From assembly GCF_009601165.1 (NCBI RefSeq), contig NZ_WIRE01000001.1, positions 1,178,001 to 1,242,000 of the forward strand: a stretch of 64,000 bases of DNA. Reading direction: 5' to 3'. This document shows positions 8,734 through 16,271 of this stretch, piece by piece. The position numbers were made by a program, and so were the translations under genes. Position 1 is the first letter of the stretch. Every line of letters begins with the position of its first letter. Source of the stretch: Alcanivorax sediminis (GTDB lineage: Bacteria > Pseudomonadota > Gammaproteobacteria > Pseudomonadales > Alcanivoracaceae). The notes under the pieces are model-generated. The model had not been told where the DNA came from and ran no database searches. It saw only the letters and a list, made by a program, of their open reading frames with translations.

Positions 8734-8822
8734 GTGACGAGAAGCGAGTTTCGGCAGGCAAAACCGATGCCTATGGGGGCGGGTTTTCGCAACTCGAAAC
8801 TCGAAACTCGTTACTCGCTTCA
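8734..8822. repeat. Family A heptamer inverted repeat (A1)
   Basis: The left arm holds units of the GAGTnnC type (…GTGAC, GAGAAGC, GAGTTTC), then a CAGGCAAAACC / GGTTTTCGC central inverted stem. The right arm holds GCAACTC, GAAACTC, GAAACTC, GTTACTC in 7-bp phase. It separates the converging hemS-like and yqcC genes. Confidence 0.85.
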
Positions 8823-8828
8823 GCGCGT

Positions 8829-9143
8829 TCAAAAGTGTTCGTCGAACGCCTTCAACAGGCTGATGATTTCACTCATGTCCCGCTCCATTTCCTTTAGCGC
8901 TTCTTCTGCCATGGGGGCCACGTCACAGCTGGCAGGAAGAGGGACGCCGGCGTCCATCATGGCGCGAAAACGCGCCACAAATACCCACTGCAACCACTGA
9001 CTGAAATCCATGGTGTCGGCAAAAAACGGCGTCTCGCTTTCGAAGGCGGCGGGTGTCGGTGGTTGGGTGGTCCACAGGCCCTGTTTTTCCAGTTCGGTCT
9101 GCAGGTCATCAAGAATGACGGTGAGGGCGGCATGTTTAGTCAT
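8829..9143 (-). CDS. yqcC: YqcC family protein
   Basis: This 104-residue protein fits the YqcC family: LxDLQTELEKQGLW at the start, FESETPFFADTMDFSQWLQWVFVARF in the middle and a helical end (MERDMSEIISLLKAFDE). The family is all-helical and of unknown function; in enterobacteria it is often encoded next to truC. Here its start overlaps the end of the HAD gene by 8 bases, so translation is probably coupled. Confidence 0.85.
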   Translation of the reverse strand: MTKHAALTVILDDLQTELEKQGLWTTQPPTPAAFESETPFFADTMDFSQWLQWVFVARFRAMMDAGVPLPASCDVAPMAEEALKEMERDMSEIISLLKAFDEHF

Positions 9144-9843
9144 TTAACTGGGCTACCAGGTCGGGGATTTCTTCGAGGGTGAGGATATGGTGGCTGGGGC
9201 GTTCCAGTTCAACCGGCCAGTCCATCTCCACCAGGTTGGCCCACACCGCATGCATGCCGTGCTCGCGGGCAGCATGGACATCTTCCAGAGGATGATCGCC
9301 AATGTGTGCGGCCTGAACGGGGGTGACGCTGGCATCCCTCAGGGCGGCAGCGAACATATCCGGAGCAGGTTTTCGCTTGCCGATGGTTTCGGCGGAGTGA
9401 TGGAAGGCAAACAGATCATCGATGCCAATCATCTGCAGGTCAGCATTACCATTGGTGAGCGCCCCTAGCACATAGTGATTGGCCAGCTGCTCGAGTACGG
9501 CACGCGCACCGGGAAAAAAGCGTACCTGGTTGCGGGCGGTATGGAAGACCTTGAAAGCATCAAGGGCAATGCGGCGGGCTTCCGGTTCGCTGAAGCCATG
9601 CTCCACAAAGGCGCGGCTCATGGCGTCCTGACGCAGGGCAGTCAGGTTGTCCAGATACTGGGGTTTTTCCTTCAGCAGCGCCGTGCGCACCGCCCGCACC
9701 CGCTCGGCGCTTAGCGCGGCGGCGGCATCAGGATGGTTATCCGCAATCCAGTCACTGCAGGTCTTCTCCGCATGACGGATCACTTCGTCCACCGGCCACA
9801 GGGTGTTATCGAGATCAAAGGTGATCAGCTTGAGTTTACTCAT
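9136..9843 (-). CDS. HAD-superfamily hydrolase (YigB-like)
   Basis: This 235-residue enzyme has all HAD motifs: the nucleophile FDLDNTLW (Asp10, Asp12), motif II in LGALTNGN, the motif III lysine in GKRKPAPDMF, and motif IV in IGDHPLEDV. The helical cap between residues ~20 and 90 places it with class C1 enzymes such as YigB, which dephosphorylates FMN and sugar phosphates. I start at MSKLKLITF; an ATG 24 bases upstream gives an unnatural extension. In Pseudomonas the same gene follows xerC, and that order is kept here, though a ~630-bp repeat-rich gap now separates them. Confidence 0.88.
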   Translation of the reverse strand: MSKLKLITFDLDNTLWPVDEVIRHAEKTCSDWIADNHPDAAAALSAERVRAVRTALLKEKPQYLDNLTALRQDAMSRAFVEHGFSEPEARRIALDAFKVFHTARNQVRFFPGARAVLEQLANHYVLGALTNGNADLQMIGIDDLFAFHHSAETIGKRKPAPDMFAAALRDASVTPVQAAHIGDHPLEDVHAAREHGMHAVWANLVEMDWPVELERPSHHILTLEEIPDLVAQLND

Positions 9844-9899
9844 GGGCGTATTGTAGCGCATGGGCAAAACTTAGGCCCGGCTATGGATGCGAAGCCGCT

Positions 9900-9957
9900 G
9901 TAGGAGCTTGCCTGCAAGCGATCCGAGCCTAAGCGAGGCAAGGATTCCAGAGGCGCG
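9900..9957. repeat. Family E REP-like element (E2)
   Basis: The element carries GTAGGAGC, TTGCCTGCAAG, GATCCGAG and the tail AGCGAGGCAAGGATTCCAGA, clearly homologous to the copy at 5107. It is followed by a strong GAGGGGTAGCACCCCTC hairpin (9971-9990) and then by family F. It opens the 628-bp gap between the HAD gene and xerC. Confidence 0.75.
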
Positions 9958-10070
9958 TTTCTATTGAGGGTGAGGGGTAGCACCCCTCGAGGGGCGAGCC
10001 GGAGGGGATTGTAGAGCCCTCCTGTGTGACTCGGCATCTGCTGATATGCCATCGCACTTTGACACGAGCG

Positions 10071-10283
10071 TGTCCTCGCCGGACGGGCCCAAAGGGGGAG
10101 CTGGCTCCCCCTATGGACTCCCCGCCACCCCGACTCCGTTCGACCCGCTCCGCGGGCACACTCCGGTACTCGCCCTGTGGCGGACGCAAAAAAAGACTCG
10201 CTCCGCTCAGACAGGTTTTTTTGCTCTACGCCGTCACAGGGCTCCGTTCCTCGACTCACTCTAACGGGGAAGATGCCGTGCTG
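10071..10283. repeat. Family F long repeat (F1)
   Basis: About 195 bp here (core 10087-10283) is nearly identical to 31162-31358. The core begins with a palindrome of GGGGGAGC and GCTCCCCC type, continues through GACTCCCCGCCACCCCGACT, and contains a large stem: outer GCCCTGTG/CACAGGGC with inner AAAAAA/TTTTTT, enclosing the conserved ACTCGnTCCGCTCAGACAGG loop. Both strands contain short open frames that differ between copies, so I do not call a gene. Confidence 0.85.
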
Positions 10284-10355
10284 AGGGGATTGGCGTTCTT
10301 GTATCGCGCAAACGTAGAGGATTGCTGCAGGAACCACTTGGGGTGCGAACACAAA

Positions 10356-10449
10356 GAGTTTCAAGTTGCGAGAAGCGAGTTTCTAAATGCCACCCTTGCC
10401 GCGCCCATGATTTTTTGATTTTCGAAACTCGAAACTCCGCTACGTTACG
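10356..10449. repeat. Family A heptamer inverted repeat (A2)
   Basis: The left arm is GAGTTTC, AAGTTGC, GAGAAGC, GAGTTTC in register. The right arm is GAAACTC, GAAACTC and then decays (CGCTACG). The centre is less conserved than in other copies. It sits 20 bp from the xerC stop codon. Confidence 0.8.
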
Positions 10450-10471
10450 TTCCTGCAGTTAAAGGCTGGAA

Positions 10472-11374
10472 TCAGGAAGATTCCTCATCATCCTCACTGC
10501 GGCGCTGGGCTCTCGGATGGGCTCCATCGTATACCTGGGCCAGGTGCTGGAAATCCAGATGGGTGTAGACCTGGGTAGTGGCCAGGTCGGCATGGCCAAG
10601 CAGTTCCTGTACAGCGCGCAGGTCGCCAGAGGATTCCAGCAAGTGAGTGGCGAAGGAATGGCGTAGCTTGTGTGGGTGGAGGTGGTCATCCAGTCCGCGT
10701 TCCAGAGCGTGTCGCTTGAGCCGTTGCTGCACGCTGGACGGCGACAGGCGCTTACCATTCTTGCTGAGAAAGACGGCCTTTTCGGCGCTGTCTTTCACAA
10801 ACAGCGTGCGTGCCTTGAGCCAGCGTTTGAGCGCGGTCACTGCCGGTTTGCCCATGGGGAGCTGGCGGGTCTTGTTGCCTTTGCCCGTGACGAGCAGCTG
10901 GGCTGCAGACATATCGATGCTGTCGATATCCAGGCTGAGCAGTTCGGCCAGCCGCAGACCGCAGGCGTAGAACAGCTCCATGATGGCCTGGTCGCGCAGG
11001 CTTAATGGGTCGCCCTTGTCGATGCCGGCATCCAGAAGCTGGCTGACCTGATCCGCATCCAGTGCCTTGGGCAGGCGTTTGCCACTTTTGGGCGCACGCA
11101 CGTCCATCACCGGGTTGTCTTTGGCAATGCCTTCGCGCATCAGGTAACGGTAAAAGGTGCGGAGGGTGGAGAGCTGGCGGGAAATGGTTTTGCCGCCCTT
11201 GCCCTGGCGGTGCAGCGTGGCCACCAGCGAGCGGATGTCGTGCACGGTGACGCCGGCCCAGTCCGGCTGCCGGAGTACCCGGGCGGCCTCTTTCAGATCA
11301 CGCTGATAATTGCTGACGGTATGCGGAGACAACCGTCGCTCAGACTCAAGATGCTTGAGGAAGGAGTTAATCAT
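10472..11374 (-). CDS. xerC: Tyrosine recombinase XerC
   Basis: XerC resolves chromosome dimers at dif together with XerD and FtsK. The 300-residue protein has the N-terminal SAM-like core-binding domain (INSFLKHLESERRLSPHT) and the catalytic domain with R (ACGLRLAE), K, HxxR (HKLRHSFATH), H (LLGHADLATT) and the nucleophile tyrosine in TQVYTHLDF. I start at MINSFLKH, which matches family length. A longer frame starting 17 codons upstream lies wholly inside the family D repeat and is probably not native. Gene order DUF484–xerC–HAD follows Pseudomonas. Confidence 0.95.
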   Translation of the reverse strand: MINSFLKHLESERRLSPHTVSNYQRDLKEAARVLRQPDWAGVTVHDIRSLVATLHRQGKGGKTISRQLSTLRTFYRYLMREGIAKDNPVMDVRAPKSGKRLPKALDADQVSQLLDAGIDKGDPLSLRDQAIMELFYACGLRLAELLSLDIDSIDMSAAQLLVTGKGNKTRQLPMGKPAVTALKRWLKARTLFVKDSAEKAVFLSKNGKRLSPSSVQQRLKRHALERGLDDHLHPHKLRHSFATHLLESSGDLRAVQELLGHADLATTQVYTHLDFQHLAQVYDGAHPRAQRRSEDDEESS

Positions 11375-11449
11375 TAATAGTGAAGAATCAATAACGTCAG
11401 AAGCGTCGTTCTTTTCACTATTCATTATTAGTTATTCACTATTCATTGA
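11368..11449. repeat. Family D AT-rich heptamer inverted repeat (D1)
   Basis: On the minus strand one arm reads AATAGTG, AATAACT, AATAATG, AATAGTG in 7-bp phase. The other arm, reversed, reads AATCATT, AATAGTG, AAGAATC, AATAACG. A loop of about 20 bases separates them. The element bridges the DUF484 stop and the xerC start, and supplies the last residues of DUF484 (MNSE) as well as a possible upstream xerC start. Confidence 0.8.
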
Positions 11450-12157
11450 TTTTTTCGCTGCCTGGTGCGGGTACTGGCGTAGCACTTCATGCAGGCGGCG
11501 GCTCAATACCTGGCCGATGTGAGTGATGAACAACGTGCCCAGAGAACTGCGGAAGTGCATGGCACTCTTGCTGCCAATGGCCAACAGCCCCAGGCGCCCC
11601 TGAAACTCCAGCGGCACCATGGCAGCAGAGCGGATATCCGTGGCGTGTTCCTTGAACAGCGCTTCCATTTCTTCCTGACGCATGGCACCGCACACGGCTT
11701 TGCCGTTACGCAGCAGGTGATTGAGGGCTTGTGGCAGGGCGGTGCTGTCTACACAGCGAATCTGGTTGCGCAAGTCACCCAGGATGGGCATTTCGCGGTC
11801 GTACAGCATCAGGGAGACGCGATCACTGCGGAAATCATCGGCCAGACTGGTGAGCAAGTTGCGGAACAGTTTTTCTGCACTGCGGGCTTCCAGCAGGGAG
11901 AGGGTCAGTCTGCGGGTCTTGTCGAACAGGTGGTCATTTTCCCTGGCCACATCAAGCAGGCCATTGAGGCGGTCGCGCAGCTCGGTATTGCGTTCGCGCA
12001 GGATGGAGGCCTGGCGCTCCAGCAGAGAGACGGCCTGCCCCTTGGGGTCGGGCAGGCGTAACAGCTCCAGCAGCTCAGGGCGCTGTTCAAAGAAGTCCGC
12101 GTTATCGCGCAAATAGGCGGCAACCTGATCGGCGCTTACCGGGCTGTGATCCGTCAT
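11432..12157 (-). CDS. DUF484 family protein (GAF-like)
   Basis: The 241-residue protein matches the DUF484 family found between dapF and xerC in Pseudomonas and relatives. It begins with a short helical segment (VAAYLRDNADFFEQRPELLELL) and a coiled-coil-like stretch (LLERQASILRERNTELRDRL), followed by a GAF-like domain (FRSDRVSLMLYD … MVPLEFQGRLGLLAIGS). The ligand is unknown. Its C-terminal residues MNSE are encoded by the family D repeat, which shows that the repeat altered the end of the gene. Confidence 0.85.
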   Translation of the reverse strand: MTDHSPVSADQVAAYLRDNADFFEQRPELLELLRLPDPKGQAVSLLERQASILRERNTELRDRLNGLLDVARENDHLFDKTRRLTLSLLEARSAEKLFRNLLTSLADDFRSDRVSLMLYDREMPILGDLRNQIRCVDSTALPQALNHLLRNGKAVCGAMRQEEMEALFKEHATDIRSAAMVPLEFQGRLGLLAIGSKSAMHFRSSLGTLFITHIGQVLSRRLHEVLRQYPHQAAKKSMNSE

Positions 12158-12195
12158 CTGTCTATCCTGTGCTGGTGGGATCCGTCTGTGCGGAT

Positions 12196-13041
12196 TCAGT
12201 CAATCTCGATGGTGCCATCATAGACACGGCTGGCAGGCCCTGTCATCCGAATGCCGCCGGTTCCGGCATATTCAACCTGCAGGCTGCCACCGGGCAGGTG
12301 AACAGTGACCCGCTCATCCAGAACGCCGCGTCGCTGGCCGATAACAACGGCGGCGCAGGCACCGGAACCACAGGCCAGGGTTTCACCCGCGCCGCGCTCG
12401 TACACCCGCAGGCGTATCTCGTTACGGTTGACGACCTGCATAAAGCCTACATTGACCCGCTCCGGGAACTGCTCATGGCTTTCCAGAACAGGACCAACGG
12501 TTTCCACCGGCGCGGTATCCACATTCTCCACCAGCAGGGTGCAGTGCGGGTTGCCAAGGCCCACCGCACCCACTTCCCAGGCTTGTGTGCCGGATACCAG
12601 GAAGTAGCTGTCAGCTTCTTCACTGGCGGTCATGGGAATGTCTTGCGGTGCCCAGCGCGGCGCGCCCATGTCCACGGTGACCTGTTCATCGTCGGTGATG
12701 GTCAGCGTCATCAGGCCGGCGGCGGTTTCTACTACCACTGCCGGTTTGTCGGTGAGTCCCTGATCGCGGACAAAGCGGGCAAAGCAGCGAGCACCGTTGC
12801 CGCACTGGCTCACTTCTGAACCATCGGCATTCAGGATGCGGTAGCGGAAGTCGGCTTCGCCGCCACGGGCCGGTTGCACGATCAGCATCTGGTCGAAGCC
12901 CACCCCGAAATGTCGGCTCCCGAGGCGACGGATTTCATCGGCGGAAAACGGCAGACCGTCCTCCGCTAGCGGCTGGCTAATGCCGTCGATGACCATGAAA
13001 TCATTGCCGAGGCCGTGCATTTTGGTGAAGCGCAGGTTCAT
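12196..13041 (-). CDS. dapF: Diaminopimelate epimerase
   Basis: DapF interconverts LL- and meso-diaminopimelate for lysine and peptidoglycan synthesis. The 281-residue protein has the two catalytic cysteines in SQCGNGARCF and ACGSGACAAV, and the N-terminal signature MHGLGNDFMV. The start MNLRFTKMHG fits the family. In Pseudomonas it directly follows lysA; here lysA lies 3.2 kb away with rlmJ–GNAT–nhaC in between. DUF484 and xerC lie downstream in the same direction. Confidence 0.97.
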   Translation of the reverse strand: MNLRFTKMHGLGNDFMVIDGISQPLAEDGLPFSADEIRRLGSRHFGVGFDQMLIVQPARGGEADFRYRILNADGSEVSQCGNGARCFARFVRDQGLTDKPAVVVETAAGLMTLTITDDEQVTVDMGAPRWAPQDIPMTASEEADSYFLVSGTQAWEVGAVGLGNPHCTLLVENVDTAPVETVGPVLESHEQFPERVNVGFMQVVNRNEIRLRVYERGAGETLACGSGACAAVVIGQRRGVLDERVTVHLPGGSLQVEYAGTGGIRMTGPASRVYDGTIEID

Positions 13042-13105
13042 TGCAGGTGTCCGGTACAGGGTAAAAGGGTCATTGTACTCCGGCTGGCAGGCGGCGTCAG
13101 GGGGC

Positions 13106-13184
13106 GTGACGAGTCTCGAGTCGCGAGTTTCGAAGATCAAAACCGGTTTTGCCTTTCGTAACTCGTCACTCGCTTCTCGCTGCT
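13106..13184. repeat. Family A heptamer inverted repeat (A3)
   Basis: The left arm units are GAGTCTC, GAGTCGC and GAGTTTC. The centre is AAAACC directly joined to GGTTTTGCCTTTC, and the right arm is GTAACTC, GTCACTC, GCTTCTC. It lies in the divergent gap between dapF and rlmJ, so it cannot be only a 3'-end element. Confidence 0.85.
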
Positions 13185-13238
13185 ACAATGCCGGCTCAGG
13201 TGTACAATGCGCCCCTTACACTCTTTCAGGCTGCCATC

Positions 13239-14084
13239 ATGCTTTCCTATCGCCACAGCTATCACGCCGGCAACTTCGCCGATGTTCTCAAACACATCGT
13301 GCAGATTGCCATCATCGAGTACCTGAAAAAGAAGGATAAGCCCTTCACGGTGCACGATACCCATGCTGGGGCGGGGAACTACCTGATCGACAGTGATCAT
13401 ATGCAGAAGACCGGGGAATATCGCGCAGGCATTGAACGCCTGTGGGAGCAGCGTACCGGTGTCGGGGTGATTGATCAGTATGTGAGGCTCGTGAAGCAGC
13501 TTAACCCGGTGGGCAAGCTGCGCGAGTATCCGGGGTCGCCAAGAATCAGCGCCAGTTTGCTGCGTGAGCAGGACCGGCTGCAATGTACCGAGCTGCACAG
13601 CACTGACGTGGAACTGCTCAGCAAGCTGTTTGCCGGCAACAAGCAGGTGCGAGTGGAGAAAATGGATGCCTGGCACGGGTTCAAGGCCATGCTGCCGCCG
13701 CAGCATCGTCGCGGTATGGTGCTGATCGATCCTTCCTACGAGCTGGAGAAAGACTACCGGGAAATGCTGCCGGCGCTGCAGATGGCCATGGAGCGCTGGG
13801 CCACTGCCACCTATGCCATCTGGTATCCGGTGATGGACCGCAATCGCACTGAGTCGTTTATCCGTCAGTTTGTGAAGGCGGAGATTCCCAACATGTTGCG
13901 TGTGGAGCTGTGTGTGAAGCCGGATGCCTCCGGGCGCGGCATGACCGGTTCCGGCATGCTGGTGGTCAACCCGCCTTACACCCTGCCTCAGCACATGGCC
14001 CAGGCCATGCCGTTGCTGGAAAAGCACCTGTGTGAAACCGGCGGCCATACACTGGTGAAGCGGCTGACTGAAGAGCTGCCATGA
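13239..14084 (+). CDS. rlmJ: 23S rRNA (adenine-2030-N6)-methyltransferase
   Basis: RlmJ methylates A2030 of 23S rRNA. The 281-residue protein starts MLSYRHSYHAGNFADVLKH, the characteristic family opening, and has the SAM-binding DTHAGAGNY and a C-terminal VNPPY. The catalytic motif IV, usually DPPYE, reads D-P-S-Y-E at residues 164-168; the essential Asp164 is kept while the first variable proline is serine. Upstream in-frame Met codons fall in the family A repeat and are not used. It overlaps the GNAT gene by 4 bases (ATGA), so translation is coupled. Confidence 0.93.
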   Translation: MLSYRHSYHAGNFADVLKHIVQIAIIEYLKKKDKPFTVHDTHAGAGNYLIDSDHMQKTGEYRAGIERLWEQRTGVGVIDQYVRLVKQLNPVGKLREYPGSPRISASLLREQDRLQCTELHSTDVELLSKLFAGNKQVRVEKMDAWHGFKAMLPPQHRRGMVLIDPSYELEKDYREMLPALQMAMERWATATYAIWYPVMDRNRTESFIRQFVKAEIPNMLRVELCVKPDASGRGMTGSGMLVVNPPYTLPQHMAQAMPLLEKHLCETGGHTLVKRLTEELP

Positions 14085-14566
14085 GTGCGTTGCTGCGAAC
14101 GGCCCGCCGCGAGGATGCTGCGGAGTTGTTGCGCCTGATCCGCTCGCTGGCTCGCTATGAGAAAGCGGAAGATCAGGTGGAAACCGATGAAGCACAGCTG
14201 GCGTCTACCTTGTTTGACGCTGGTGCTACCGCCCATGCAATCGTGGCCGAGCAAGATGGCCGGCTGGTGGGCATGGCAATCTACTTCTTCAACTACTCCA
14301 CCTGGCAGGGGCGCAACGGTCTTTACCTTGAAGATCTGTTTGTGGAGCCTGCCTGTCGGGGAGCGGGGTTGGGCAAGGCGATGTTGGCGCAACTGGCCGC
14401 CATTGCCGTCGAACAGAATTGTGGCCGCTTCGAATGGAGCGTACTGGACTGGAACACCCCGGCCATTGAGTTTTATGAAAGCCTCGGTGCTCGCCCGCAG
14501 TCGGAATGGGTACGCTATCGTCTTGAGGGCGAGGCACTCAACGCGCTTGCTGGCACGGCGGGATAA
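14081..14566 (+). CDS. GNAT N-acetyltransferase, SSAT-like
   Basis: The 161-residue enzyme belongs to the GNAT superfamily and most resembles the diamine/thialysine acetyltransferase (SSAT) branch: YFFNYSTWQGRNGLYLEDLFV is typical, followed by the acetyl-CoA loop CRGAGLGKAML (R/QxxGxG/A) and NTPAIEFYESLGA. Likely substrates are polyamines or similar amines, but this is by family only. The start overlaps the end of rlmJ. Confidence 0.85.
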   Translation: MSALLRTARREDAAELLRLIRSLARYEKAEDQVETDEAQLASTLFDAGATAHAIVAEQDGRLVGMAIYFFNYSTWQGRNGLYLEDLFVEPACRGAGLGKAMLAQLAAIAVEQNCGRFEWSVLDWNTPAIEFYESLGARPQSEWVRYRLEGEALNALAGTAG

Positions 14567-14695
14567 TTGTCCCGACGGCTGGCGCTGCAAGGAGCCCAAG
14601 GCACTGGTAGACTGCGCCGCTTTCAGCGCTACCGTGAGTGCTCACTCGCTGTCGGGGGCGTATAACTGAAAGTCCTTGTTCCGGATCCTGCCGTC

Positions 14696-16183
14696 ATGAC
14701 CGAATCCCGACTTCGTCGTCCCTCCCTTCTGGATGCCCTGTTTCCTATCCTGGTATTGATCAGCCTGCTGGCGGCGGCGGTGTACCTGTACGGTGATGAT
14801 GCTTCCTACGGCCCCAACCAGGTTGCGTTATTGTTCTGTGCGGGTCTGGCCTCCCTGATTGGCCTCAAGAACGGTCTCTCCTGGCGGGAAATCGAAACCG
14901 CCATGGTGCAGGGTATCTCTGTGGCGCTGGGCGCCATTCTTATTCTGCTCTCCGTGGGTGCGTTGATCGGTACCTGGCGGCTGGCGGGCATCGTGCCATC
15001 CCTGATCTACTTCGGGCTGGAGCTGATGAATCCGTCCTTGTTCTACGCGGCGGCCTGTCTGATCTGTGCGGTCATCGCCTTGAGTATCGGCTCCAGCTGG
15101 ACGGTGGCGGCCACCGTGGGGGTGGCATTGATCGGGGTTGCCAGTGGGCTGGGCTTGTCCCTCCCGGTGGCGGCGGGCGCGGTGGTGTCGGGTGCCTATT
15201 TTGGCGACAAGATTTCCCCGCTCTCGGAAACCACCAACCTGGCACCGGCGGTGGCCGGGTCGGAGCTGTTCGAGCATATCCGTCTGATGCTGTGGACCAC
15301 GGTGCCGTCCATCGTGATTGCCCTGTTGATCTTTCTGGTGATGGGGCTGAGCACGGATATCCCGGAGGCAGGGGAGGATCGCATCGCGCCGTTGCTGGCG
15401 GGACTGGAGAGCCAGTTTCATATTTCCATGGTGCACCTGGTGCCATTGGGGCTGCTGCTGTTCATGGCGCTCAAGCGCATGCCGGCTTTGCCCGCCATCT
15501 TCATTGGTGCGCTGGTGGGCGGTGTCTGGGCGCTGCTGTTTCAGCAAGACGCTATTGCGGTGCAAGCCGGCGTGGAGAATCCGGACTGGGCGCTGACCCT
15601 GCAGGTGATCTGGCAGACGTTCTTTGCTGGCATCACCGTAGATGCCGGTGATGCGGCGCTCAACGATCTGCTCTCCGGTGGCGGTATGGCGTCGATGATG
15701 AACACCGTCTGGCTGATCATGTGCGCCATGGCCTTCGGGGCCGTGATGGAAAAAGCGGGTCTGCTGGCACGGCTGATTGAAGGCCTGCTGGGGATGGTGA
15801 AAGGGGCTGCAGGGTTGATCACGGCCACCCTGGCCACCTGTTTTGGCAGCAACATTCTCACCGCCGATCAATACATTTCCATCATCATGCCGGGCCGTAT
15901 GTTCCGCGAGGAATACGAGCGCCAGGGGCTGGCGCCAGTGAATCTGTCCCGCGCCTTGGAAGATGGTGGCACCATCACCAGCCCGTTGATTCCCTGGAAC
16001 ACCTGTGGCGCCTACATGCAGTCCGTGCTGCTGGTGCCAGTCACCGACTATCTTTTCTTCGCGTTCTTCAACCTGGTCAATCCGGTGCTGGCGCTGGCCT
16101 ATGCGTGGCTGGGCATCAAGGTGCTGCGACTCTCACCGCCACCAAAAAACCAGTCAGATACCCTGCAAGAGCTGCGCAGATAG
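14696..16183 (+). CDS. nhaC: Na+/H+ antiporter, NhaC family
   Basis: This 495-residue inner-membrane protein has about 11-12 hydrophobic segments and NhaC-type signatures: SIGSSWTVAATVGVALIG, GAYFGDKISPLSETTNLAP, and a C-terminal EDGGTITSPLIPWNTCGAYM. NhaC antiporters extrude Na+ and help pH and salt balance, fitting a marine lifestyle. It is 130 bp from the GNAT gene, probably with its own promoter, and ends at a strong terminator. Confidence 0.9.
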   Translation: MTESRLRRPSLLDALFPILVLISLLAAAVYLYGDDASYGPNQVALLFCAGLASLIGLKNGLSWREIETAMVQGISVALGAILILLSVGALIGTWRLAGIVPSLIYFGLELMNPSLFYAAACLICAVIALSIGSSWTVAATVGVALIGVASGLGLSLPVAAGAVVSGAYFGDKISPLSETTNLAPAVAGSELFEHIRLMLWTTVPSIVIALLIFLVMGLSTDIPEAGEDRIAPLLAGLESQFHISMVHLVPLGLLLFMALKRMPALPAIFIGALVGGVWALLFQQDAIAVQAGVENPDWALTLQVIWQTFFAGITVDAGDAALNDLLSGGGMASMMNTVWLIMCAMAFGAVMEKAGLLARLIEGLLGMVKGAAGLITATLATCFGSNILTADQYISIIMPGRMFREEYERQGLAPVNLSRALEDGGTITSPLIPWNTCGAYMQSVLLVPVTDYLFFAFFNLVNPVLALAYAWLGIKVLRLSPPPKNQSDTLQELRR

Positions 16184-16197
16184 GCTGTCAGGCAAAA

Positions 16198-16228
16198 GGC
16201 CCGCTCGGTTTTCCGGGCGGGCCTTTTT
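16198..16228. terminator. Terminator between nhaC and lysA
   Basis: An 11-bp GC-rich stem (GGCCCGCTCGG with CCGGGCGGGCC, one G-T pair) with loop TTTT is followed by TTTTT; an AAAA run precedes it. It works for nhaC on the plus strand and can serve the convergent lysA transcript. Confidence 0.9.
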
Positions 16229-16242
16229 GCTTTTTGCCTGTC

Positions 16243-16270
16243 GCGTGAAGCGTGCTGTGCGTTGCGTATC
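16243..16270 (-). repeat. Family B heptamer array (B1)
   Basis: Four phased units, GCGTGAA, GCGTGCT, GTGCGTT, GCGTATC on the plus strand, read as ACGCnnC-type units along the lysA transcript. The array lies directly between the lysA stop codon and the terminator hairpin at 16198. Confidence 0.8.
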
Positions 16271-16271
16271 T

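Noticed and set aside
9840..10364. Small frames across families E and F, with Pro/Arg/Ser-rich peptides
   Set aside because: Frames differ in length and ends between the two F copies and lack ribosome sites; structure rather than frame is conserved.
14081..14566. GNAT gene as a toxin of the TacT type
   Set aside because: No ribbon-helix-helix antitoxin precedes it, and its sequence fits the polyamine acetyltransferase branch.
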